A DNA stretch of 64,000 bases, taken from Scolanthus callimorphus (lineage: Eukaryota > Cnidaria > Anthozoa > Actiniaria > Edwardsiidae). The notes beneath the pieces were generated by a model. That model did not search any database. It saw only the letters and a program-made list of their open reading frames with translations, and was not told where the DNA came from. Both the position numbers and the translations under genes were made by a program. Of the stretch, positions 38,321-50,300 are shown piece by piece (position 1 is the stretch's first letter; the number at the start of each line of letters is the position of its first letter). The stretch covers positions 24,626,168-24,690,167 of the forward strand of contig CM066923.1 of assembly GCA_033964015.1 (NCBI GenBank), given 5' to 3'.

Positions 38321-41300
38321 TAAATATTTTTACCGAAAAATCATCAGCTTAGGCCACCACTTTTTGCGTCCCGTCTGTCCGTCCGTCCTTCTTCTGATTT
38401 CTTGTGTATCCCTACATATTCGACATACCTTTTCCGGTTCCTTGTTTGCGCTGTCCGGTGCTGTAGCCTTGCGTGTAGGTGCTGGGGAGTTAAACAAATC
38501 TTCGTCCTCGTCAAAAAGCCCTGACGACGGTGGCTTGGATTTCTGGAAAGAAAAGAGAAAAAGAGAAAATATCATCATAAAACATAATCATAAAACATCA
38601 TCATACAACGGACAGAAAAGAACTACAGGGCAGCAATCGGGTAGTAAAAATCGAAAACATAAAATAAACAAACATTTCAGATTTGTCTAGCAGTGATACC
38701 AAGGAAAACGAAAGTGCGGCGAAGTAAGGCGCGGAAAACAAGCCGAGCTTGCGAGGCACGATGCACTTCGCGAGCGAATTTCGAGCTTCCCCTCGCCCCA
38801 GTCTCCCGGGTTTTTTTTTTGATCGAGCGCCAGAGCAGCTTCAAATACGGCTTTCCGGGAGTTTTCCGGGGCGCTTTCCGAGAGCCTGTTCCGCAGGCTA
38901 GATTTGTCTGTTATTCATGCTATTTCATACCTCTTCCTTTGCTGTTTCTTGCTTTGTTTCTTTTTTGGTACTGAAATGAAAAACAATCGGGTAACAATTG
39001 CACAACGAGCCGTCTCACAAATTAACACAAGGATATAATAATACTGATTTCGGTAGACGAAAACGTTTATAGTAGACTTGCCACAAGTCGACCTCTCAAA
39101 TAATATTAACAAAAGCGAGCGAAGTAACGCGGAGCTCATCGCACCGGAAGCGCAGTAGCGCAGCTCCATAATTACATATACCAAATGCAAAGAGTAAGAA
39201 CAAAGTTGCACGTATTGTGAGCTCCGCTTTTAGGCCGTGCCTAAATCTATGTATTTACCTCTGGGGCTTAGCAGGTGCGGGAGAGGAGAAGAAACTATCC
39301 TCTTCGTCTTGCTCATCATCATCGAATAAACTAATGGTTGTCTTTTTCCTCGGTTGTGTCTTGCTTTCCACGGCAGCTGAGGGTTTGGGTGAGCCAAACA
39401 GACCACCACCCTCCTCCTCTTCATCACTAAATAAACCTCCCCCGGATTTTCCTTTTGGAGCTTGCTTTTCAGGGGGAGGCACGGAGTCGTCGCTTTCCAC
39501 TGGACGGGGTTGCTTCTGAAAAAGAAAACAATGTAGACAGTCTACTAGTGCATACAATTTTGAAGCTCCTGATGTGGATGGTATGACACCATTTAACCTT
39601 TGGCATTTTGCGCGCGATCACCTAACGCCGCTAAATTCCCCATAGCGTGAAAACGGTCGGTTGGTGCTGCATCCTTGACATCAACTTTTCTTTGAAAATA
39701 ATAATAAAAAAACTGGCTGCATTTCCGATTGATTACAGCTGTTTCAGGTAACACGCGACTTCGCCGTTGTCAGCAGGTTCTTGGAGTTGGCAGTTGGGTT
39801 TTTCTGCGCTGTCCATCAATGCAATCATGTGAGCCAATCAGATCCTTGCCCAGTGCATTTGTTTGGCTTCCGTTGCGAGACATGTCGCGACAGAAGCCAA
39901 TTCACTGCACTACGTGGTTTGATTGACTTCACAGAAAAACACAACTGCCAAATGATGTTTTGAACGCGCTGGGTCACGTGTTACCTGAAACAGCTGTAAT
40001 CTGTGTTTAGATTATTACTATTATTATTATAGATTTTTCGTGTTCCGAAAAAAAACGATCGTCAATACGTGATCTGGCGGAGTGTGCGTGCTTGATGTAG
40101 TAAATGGCTGTCGTGCGCGCAGATTGCGCTCCCGTGCTTCGCCGATCGAAGGCTCAACATCTGTCAGAAAACCCTGACCGCGCCTTTTTCGCTATGTTCC
40201 ACCGCGTCGCGTTGATATACACGGCCGTAACCTGCGCTCCCGCAACTGCGTATCTTTACCCAAGTGTCGGACTGACCACCAGTATTTCAGTATTTCAGTA
40301 GTGTATAACATAATTCGTAATTAGTCGTCATGATTATAGCTGTACACAAGTAATGAGCTGCTAGGATAGCTTGGTACCCAATGTAAATCAAATAGATTGT
40401 CACACTAACCTTAGAGATCGGCGGAGCTCCACCAAACATGGGTACGGCTCCTGCTGGCAGCTAGTAACATAAGAGATGAAATAAAATATTCTGGTAAATA
40501 TTCTTGCAATAGATGGTCATATTAGAAAGGGGACTCCTCTATACGGGAAATGTCTAGGTTGGATCTGTAAGCTTAGGCGAGTCATTCGTCCCGTTATATG
40601 TCGCTTACAAAACTTGGTTTACGAGCGCTGCGCGTCTCAATACAGAGTTTAGTCTGCGAGCCGGCTCTCAAGGTTTTTTTCAGATATTTATTTTGTTTTT
40701 CGAAGTTCAGGATACCTGTGTCGCGCAAAAAGAACAAGGGGGCAGGGGTGGTCTTTCGTCCCGTTATACGTCGCTTACAAAACTTGGTCGTTTACGAGAG
40801 CTGCGCGTCTCAATACAGAATTTAGCCTGCGAGGCGGCTCTCAAGGGTGTTTCGAATATTTTGTTTTTCGGGGTTCAGGATACCTGTGTCGCGCAAACAA
40901 ATTCGAGGGGGGAGGGGAAGAGGATTTTTTGCGCGACACAGGTATCCTGAACCCCGAAAAACAAAATATCCGAAAAAAAACACTGGAGCCGGTTCGCAGG
41001 CTATACAGAGTTTGATTGACATACGTGGTCACTAATATGGAGGTCGCTGACGCAAGCGGGCGCTCATAGATAGAGATAGATAGGTTTTATTCGATTGCCA
41101 TTGCAGTTGGTACTGAATTACAGCAACGGGTCAGCAATAGTAAGCAACATTAATTACAAAAATCTATATGATACAAAGTCACCAAAGCGATTTGTAGTCG
41201 GGATGCGTATGGTTGTATTCACACTCCCTGACCTAAGTGAATATCCATGTGCATTTCGCGTTACACTTCCAGTAATTACAGACCTTAGAGGTTCATGCTC

Positions 41301-44300
41301 CGTAGCGGAGGCTAGGGAGTTCCGACCGTAGTTGTACCTTTTTCTTTGGTGGCGCAGCCTTTTCAGTTGGCGCTGTTGATGATTTACCGGAAAACAATCC
41401 CTCTTCTTCTTCTTCTCTTCATCTGCACCAAACAAGTCTACAGTTTTAGACGGTTTCTTCTTTTCCGGTTGCGAATTGTCTGCAATGGAGTAATTATATA
41501 CTGCATTATGTACAGACCTTAAGATAGATTGAAGTTTACTTCAAACGGTTTATTAGCTGTACTTGGTACACTATGTATCAAGGCCGTTTACTTGCCTACT
41601 ACAGTCTCGTGCGCAATTTTTGTGATCATCTCAGTACCGTGACAGTGTACTTTGTCAACATAGTGTCCGTGTCGATTCCGTGACCGTGTCAGAAGCGTGA
41701 CCTGGTCAGTGTCGTGACCAGTCAGTAGAATCTGTTTGGTTCTGAGTAAGACGTGCAGGCGAACAATTCCATGACAACGCACGCTCCCCCAAGCCAGAAA
41801 AAATGCGCCACAACTGTTGAAGGCGTGCGTTGTCTTGGAAACGCTGTAAACAATACCGGTTTTTACTTGGCTGTGATTACATAATTTATAAGAAAACCCG
41901 TGAGACGTCTCCTTTCGCAAAGCAGGAGTGATACAGCTTCTCTGAAGATCTGGTGTGACTGGATAGGCAGAACAAAGCATGCCGTTATTTCCTCGTTCTT
42001 GTATGACCCTTCATTGTTTTGCACTGAGGGTATCAATCCAATAGACTTTGATCTTACGAGAGCTGTATCATGACTCTCGCAAAGTGGAGTACGATCGAGA
42101 CACGAGAGTGAAGGGCGGCTGAAGTTCATGCCACCGATGGATGTCTGGTTCGGTTTGCTAGGCTGACAAAATGGCGGCTTATCAAGGCTCTGTAACTTTA
42201 CCTGCCACTGGCTTGGATACAGTTTTACGGCTCCAAACAGACCGTCCTCTTCTTCAGCATCAAACAGACCCCACCTCCCCCTCCCCCACCACCAGTCTTT
42301 GTGGATGGCGTGTCCACAGGGGTGGAGGGTGCAGATTCCTGTACAGAAAAATATTGAGATTTTACATTAAGTTCACTTCAAACTTACGGTGACTCCCAAA
42401 TAAATTAACTTCGAATGTGACTTTGCAATAAAACGTGACGATTGAACTGCTCCTAACAGTTCGAAGTAGCGCATAATGGACAAGAAGGCAATAATTACTC
42501 TTTTGGCGTGAGAACACATCGAGTGATTCTATGCGGCATGTAATGTATATTACCTGTCTTACTGGGGAGGCGGACAGAAATCCATCTGCAGTAAAAATAA
42601 AAACAATTAATTGTTTGCAAAGCGTAATTATTTGTTTTCCTAAATTCCTGCCAGTTTTGGTCGTGGGGTGGGAGGAGCTATCCCTTTAATTCCGGAACCT
42701 CATGTCGAAAATTGCGTTACTGACCTCCAAATATAGATACTGCTCCTGCTGGAATTTTCTTGCCACTAGCGGTACTCCTCGCTCTAGGTTTGATTATTTT
42801 AACTTCTTCTTCGTCTTCCTCTTCCTCGTCTACAAAGAAACCATCAAGAAATTTAGCTATGCGCAGAGAATTATACACTTAATGACTGCTTCCAAAGGGA
42901 AACAGCGAGTTTTGTTTTCCCGAGAATCTCCATGTTCGAGATGCGAGGCCAACCCGAAGGTGCAGTCATTAAGTGTTTTATTATATAGCAAAAAGAAAAC
43001 ACAACAAAATAACAATAAACTGTCCCGTCGAAATTTCCCGCTCTTGCGATGTTGCCCGCGCGGGCAACAATTTTTGAATTGTAGGGCTACATTGAGTTTG
43101 TACTTTACCACGTGACCATGATAGAACCAATAAGAGCGCGCGCTTTGATAGAATAAACACGAGCTATATAATAATAACATTAAGCCCGACGTAAGATGCC
43201 CTAGACGCCAATCAAACAAGAACTAATTGCGTTCGTGATGTCAGTCATCATCTTGGATTTCTGGGAATGCGTGGTCTTGGGGCATGAAAGAAAACCCGCC
43301 AACCAGAAGTCTAGGTTTGAAATAATTCCATATCGATGCAAAAATAAGAAAGCTCGGTCTGAATGAGCCCAAAAAAACGTGTGTACGAGCATGTAAGAAC
43401 TGTACCAGCTTGGAACTCTCTATCTCTAATCAAAGCAGACTCTTTAAAGAGCCCTTGTCAGCCACTCCTTTGTTATTGTTTTCAGTCGATATGAGACAAC
43501 GAATAACGTGAAAAAATCTTGAAATAGCCTTCTAAAAACAAAGTTTTATTACTCATTTATTGAATTCAATCGCAAATATTGCACTACATTCCCTAAATCA
43601 GCCGATGGAAATGGATGCTTTCTCTGTCTCGGTTTGATACTAGGTTGACAAAATGAAGGCTGACAGAGGCTCTTTAAGGAGGCGCTAGTAGATAGCTAAG
43701 CACCGCGCCCCCATTGCCATTATTAGTCACCTATTAGGCAATTATGAGAACTGATGAGCGCTATGGACTAGCAGACTGGGCCTATAACGGGGATTTTCGT
43801 CAGGCAACGGCGGGGTCCCGGGGAGCCATTGCCGCCCGACAGCCTCCACTAGAAGAAAGCCTTACCTCCATCTGAGTCGCCCTTGCCCGAAGCTGGCTCT
43901 GCTTTTTTCTCATCTCCGAAGAGACCTCCCTCCTAAATATCAGAAATGAGAATTAGATAAAATCCGAAATCAACGCCGAAATTTAAGAAAAGAAAAATGC
44001 ACTTGATGAAAAAATGGCAAAAACGGTTCGACTAGGTGGCAATATGTTTGTGCACGGTTCACTGTGTCGTCGTTAAAATTCAAAAAGATACTAAGAAAGG
44101 ACAAAACAGACCGCTTTACTTTCTGTCCTTCATCAGGGCGATGAAGATACTGAGGAAACGCTTCGCTTTTATAATACAATTCCTAAGTTTGACTGGGATT
44201 TGGACGTTTTTAGTACGGGAGATAATTATTGAAGCCTGCATTACACTAGTGAATAAACGGAGAAGGAGACGGAGACGTAAGGACGTTTTCGTGTGAAAAT

Positions 44301-47300
44301 TAAATAGCGGAGACGGAGAAGGAGACGTTAGCGTGAAAAAAAAGCTTTACCGTCTCCTTCGCTTACATTCAAGTGAAAATTGAAATGGTGGACGCGGAGA
44401 CTGAACGAATGACGGAGCCAATGACGTAACGAGTTCTCTTACCGTGCAAAAACCTACACGTGGACGAGGCTTACGCTTCCGTCTTCGTGACTGAATTTTA
44501 ACACGAAAGTAAGAGCTTTATTTTTCTGTTTCCTTCTCTATCTCCGCATACTTCACTAGTGGCAAGCAGGCTTTAGTTTCATCACTAGCACGAGCGAGCT
44601 CACCTTTTCATCACCTTCGTCATCAAACAGTCCGCCACTAGTACTAAACAGTCCACCCTTCTTAGCAAACGGACTGCCATCTGCCTCGAACACGCCCTCG
44701 TCACCTCCTCCACTAGGGGCAGCGAATAGATCTGCGGAGCAAACGACAAACAGAATAGAGGTGTTAGATATATGCTACAGGAAACACCCACATGTAAGAA
44801 TAGATGGATTAAAAACATCAAGCTGAAATTTGACATTTAGATACCTGAGGCCGGTTCCTCAGGTATCAGTTAAGAGTTATCTGTACTAGATAAACGCTTA
44901 TCCAACGGATAAAATCCTGAACAAATCCTATACAACAGATAACTTTTATCCTTGGATAACTTTATCCAACCTTTCAGGAACCGGCCCCTGTTTTATAAGA
45001 ACTTTACACTATATAATATGGAAGTTATATTCAAGCTGACCTGAAATAGGCTGTATTTAGTCAACTTTGTGGATTCTTTGATTGAGGCATAGTTTACAAA
45101 CAAAAAAATATAACGCACTAACGTCATATGACGTGATACAGGACATAACATCAATTTGGGAGGTGTACCCATCCTGAATGGGGCCAGAACGCCCCGCCTT
45201 CAACCGGGACCGGCTACAAGCTCGCCCTGGTCTGTCAAGCCATTATGTAGCCTCCTCTCAATATCACAATCACCTCTCCATGATACAAAACTCTTGACCA
45301 ATCAACACGCTGGATTCCTCATAGTCACTTGAAGATAATTACTCTACTGACAAGAGCTCATTATCTACTCAGCACCATTTAGCATCACTTACCCTCCTCC
45401 TGTGCACCTGTTTTGCTTGTTTTGCTGTCGTGCCGTTTCTTGCCATGGCTCTCCCCACTCTTGGTTCTCGTCCTGCCTTTCTTATGATGATGGTGATGGT
45501 GATGCTTGTCTTTCTTCCCTTTGCTGCCCGATCTACTGCGATGTGATTCAGACCTGGTTTTCTCCTGCTGCCTCAGCTGGTTTCTCCTCCTCATCACTCC
45601 AGGCTCCAGGTTCTTGCTCTTCGTCGCTGTCCTGTGGCCGGGGAGGGGCCACGCCTATTTTAGAGGCCAGTTCAGCAGCAAATCCCATGGGACCTCCTGG
45701 GGACTAATGAGAGAGAAAGCCTTAGCAAGAAGGCGCTCAGGTAAACCATTGTAGTTCCGTTTACGATTCTAAGGCTGAGGCCAAGCCAGTTCAACAACAT
45801 TTCTTTCTTCGTTCTTCTAATCCTATTATAAATTCAGGGCTCCTGGAATTACGTACTTGTGCGGAAACACGTGATTTGGCTTTATTCGCGTAATCCGTCA
45901 ATTCCCACGTAATCCCGCGCAATTCAGTCCTATTTCATGACAAAGATTTTTCATTGCTTTGGGGTTCTGACCGATCATTTTCGAAGAAAAACTGTAGATT
46001 TATGTCCTGAAAATGGCGTTCTATGAAAAACGCGAGAGACTAAGTTTGTAGCGTCAATGGTATTAGGACCATTGAAAGCGAATCAAAAATCGGATTAGAA
46101 AATATTTGGTTTGCTTGGCTCGAACAGGGACAAGGCATTTTCGTGAACCGTGATCAACCCTTTTTCGTTTTCATGATATCCGTGAAAATGGCAAATCTTA
46201 TTTCATGATTCGTGCCCAAGAATCGTGGCGTGACCCGTGAAAGTCGTTTTGAAATGCTCGAGAGTCGTGATTTTGAGCTGATAAAATCGTGATTTGTGAT
46301 ATTTTTATTTGTCCCGGCTGAGATTATGCATACTGTTGATGGGTTGCCTGTGTAAACCCAGGCATGCGAGTAGTTATGGACGCCATGTTTGTATTATCCT
46401 AGTAAAAGAGTAAAATCGGCACGTTATCACACATACAGCAAATTGTCCGTGGTATTCAAGTTGAGTTACGTTACCCCTCGTCACGCAGTGTGGCGAGTGA
46501 TAGCGCCTGGCCAATATCATCATGTCAAAAATAGAGCAGATTTCAGATGACCGTCATGAAAGTAAACGCAATTGTGCAATCACTAGCCAATCAGAAAAAA
46601 ATAGTAATTACAACTTACTGTTGAATGGTTTCCAGACCAGCCAATCAGGAGCCGAACCAATTGGCTAGTAATTCCGCAATTTGATTGGTTGATAGAAATA
46701 AGCAGACAATGAGAAAGCAAACCAATCGCAAACGCAATTTAATTACGACAGTCATCTGAAATCCGCTCTATCAATGGTCGACAAATTGTTTGTCAAAGTC
46801 ACGCGATCAAGTCACGCGCATTTGGATCTTCAGGATACTTCGTTCAGATACTTATAGCGTTAAATCGTGCCATGACAAATGCCTACCATGACAAATGCCT
46901 ACCATGACAAATGCCTACCATGACAAATGCCTACCATGACAAATGCCTACCATGACAAATGCCTACCATGACAAATGCCTACCATGACAAATGCCTACCA
47001 TGACAAATGCCTACCATGACAAATGCCTACCATGACAAATGCCTACCATGACAAATGCCCACCATAACAAATGCCTACCATGACAAATGCCTACCATGAC
47101 AATGCCTACCATGACAAATGCCTACCATGACAAATGCCTACCATGACAAATGCCTACCATGACAAATGCCTACCAGGACTGTTTTTAAGACAGATTTTAC
47201 CAGGACATACCAGCCCCCCCCCCCCCCCTGTACGCCTCTGCTCGAGAAACTACGTAGTTCTCGTTCTTTTCTCCTTCACAATAGGATACCTTGCTTGGTT

Positions 47301-50300
47301 TCTCATCTTCATTTTCATCCTCTTCTTCTCCATCTGCATCTGAGTCATCTTGATCCTTCTTCTTTTTCTCACTAAACAAGTCCTCATCTTTATCCTCTCC
47401 TTCTTCTTCAGAGCTAGATATAACTTTCTGAGAAGGAAAGGAGAACTTACAATGAAAACAAAAACAACAGGAGTGATCACGTATCATTTTCACAATAATC
47501 ACTTATTCTTGGGGAATCGCTTTAACACAGGGGTTTCAATAGAAGGTGCTACCGGTGGTGAACCACAGTCTACACAGCTGACCGCAGGCAACTTCAATAT
47601 TCAATTCTTATTAAAGCAATAGAATACATGAATATGCCAATAACCTTGCCTTCAAAACGCAGGAAAACGCCTTTTCTGCTACCGAAATATCAAAATCTCA
47701 CAGGGGGGCACGCCTTCCTACCCCTAGAATGCAAGCCTTAAGGTCGTATGGGACCCACAAACCCAGCTACCTACTTCCAAAACTTAGCCTGCTTCTTCTC
47801 ACACTCATTAATAATTCATCAAGTTTGAACAAAGAAAATCATAACCGTGAAGAAGTTCGGAAAACGCATTATTTGCATAGAATTTGAGACTTTATTCCGA
47901 CCTTCTTTTTATCAGCATTAAATCATTCATTTAAGAAGTATTAGAAAATAACACCTATTTTATATTGTGAATGTGCGCATTCTGATTGGTTAAAAGGCGT
48001 GTTTGTAAGAGACCTGAGAAACACGATTGTCACGCAACGATTTCGCGCGTGTGCATGTTATTTTCTAAAAGCAATAAAAGTACTTTCCTGTGCTTTCTTA
48101 CAAACACTCGGGGAATGTTGGTCGAACTGATAAACACTTGAAAGACACTCGCCTCCGGCTCGTGTCTTTCAAGTTTTATCAGTTCTCCCAAAATCCCCCT
48201 CGTGTTTGTAAGAAAGCAGAGAGCACGCGGAAAGTACTTTTATTGCTTAAATATCAAACACTCGATACAGTTTTTCATCAGGATTTCAAACACCTCGAAG
48301 TCGGTTAAAAGAACTCGGTTTTGCCTTGTTTTTTCAACCCACTTCTCAGTGTTTGGAAATCCTGATGAAACACGCTGTCTCGTGTTTGATATATTAACCA
48401 CCTTCTCGGTGTTTGGAAATCCTGATGAAACACACTGTCTCGTGTTTGATATATTAACCACCTTCTCAGTGTTTGGAAATCCTGATGAAACACGCTGTCT
48501 CGTGTTTGATATATTAACCACCTTCTCCGTGTTTGGAAATCCTGATGAAACACTCTGTCTCGTGTTTGATATATTAACCACTTTCTCAGTGTTTGGAAAT
48601 CCTGATGAAACACGCTGTCTCGTGTTTGATATATTAACCACCTTCTCGGTGTTTGGAAATCCTGATGAAACACGCTGTCTCGTGTTTGATATATTACCCA
48701 CTTCTCAGTGTTTAGAAATCCTGATGAAACACGCTGTCTCGTGTTTGATATATTAACCACCTTCTCAGTGTTTGGAAATCCTGATGAAACACGCTGTCTC
48801 GTGTTTGATATATTACCCACTTCTCAGTGTTTAGAAATCCTGATGAAACACGCTGTCTCGTGTTTGATATATTAACCACCTTCTCAGTGTTTGGAAATCC
48901 TGATGAAACACGCTGTCTCGTGTTTGATATATTAACCACCTTCTCAGTGTTTGGAAATCCTGATGAAACACGCTGTCTCGTGTTTGATATATTAACCACC
49001 TTCTCTGTGTTTGGAAATCCTGATGAAACACGCTGTCTCGTGTTTGATATATTAACCACCTTCTCGGTGTTTGGAAATCCTGATGAAACACACTGTCTCG
49101 TGTTTGATATATTAACCACCTTCTCAGTGTTTGGAAATCCTGATGAAACACACTGTCTCGTGTTTGATATATTAACCACCTTCTCAGTGTTTGGAAATCC
49201 TGATGAAACACGCTGTCTCGTGTTTGATATATTAACCACCTTCTCAGTGTTTGGAAATCCTGATGAAACACGCTGTCTCGTGTTTGATATATTAACCACC
49301 TTCTCAGTGTTTGGAAATCCTGATGAAACACGCTGTCTCGTGTTTGATATATTAACCACCTTCTCAGTGTTTGGAAATCCTGATGAAACACGCTGTCTCG
49401 TGTTTGATATATTAACCACCTTCTCAGTGTTTGGAAATCCTGATGAAACACGCTGTCTCGTGTTTGATATATTAACCACCTTCTCAGTGTTTGGAAATCC
49501 TGATGAAACACGCTGTCTCGTGTTTGATATATTAACCACCTTCTCAGTGTTTGGAAATCCTGATGAAACACGCTGTCTCGTGTTTGATATATTAACCACC
49601 CTCTCAGTGTTTGGAAATACTGATGAAACACGCTGTCTCGTGTTTGATATATTAACCACCTTCTCTGTGTTTGGAAATCCTGATGAAACACGCTGTCTCG
49701 TGTTTGATATATTAACCACCTTCTCAGTGTTTGGAAATCCTGATGAAACACGCTGTCTCGTGTTTGATATATTAACCACCTTCTCGGTGTTTAGAAATCC
49801 TGATGAAACACGCTCTCTCGTGTTTGATATATTAATCACCTTCTCTGTGTTTGGAAATCCTGATGAAACACACTGTCTCGTGTTTGATATATGAACCACC
49901 TTCTCAGTGTTTGGAAATCCTGATGAAACACACTGTCTCGTGTTTGATATATTAACCACCTTCTCAGTGTTTGGAAATCCTGATGAAACACGCTGTCTCG
50001 TGTTTGATATATTAACCACCTTCTCAGTGTTTGGAAATCCTGATGAAACACGCTGTCTCGTGTTTGATATATTAACCACCTTCTCAGTGTTTGGAAATCC
50101 TGATGAAACACGCTGTCTCGTGTTTGATATATTAACCACCTTCTCAGTGTTTGGAAATCCTGATGAAACACGCTGTCTCGTGTTTGATATATTAACCACC
50201 TTCTCAGTGTTTGGAAATCCTGATGAAACACGCTGTCTCGTGTTTGATATATTAACCACCTTCTCTGTGTTTGGAATCCTGATGAAACACGCTGTCTCGT

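Noticed and set aside
45543..45560. 18-nt micro-intron in window exon 10
   Set aside because: A GT..AG stretch exists, but it is far below spliceosomal size and its removal leaves a TAG in frame.
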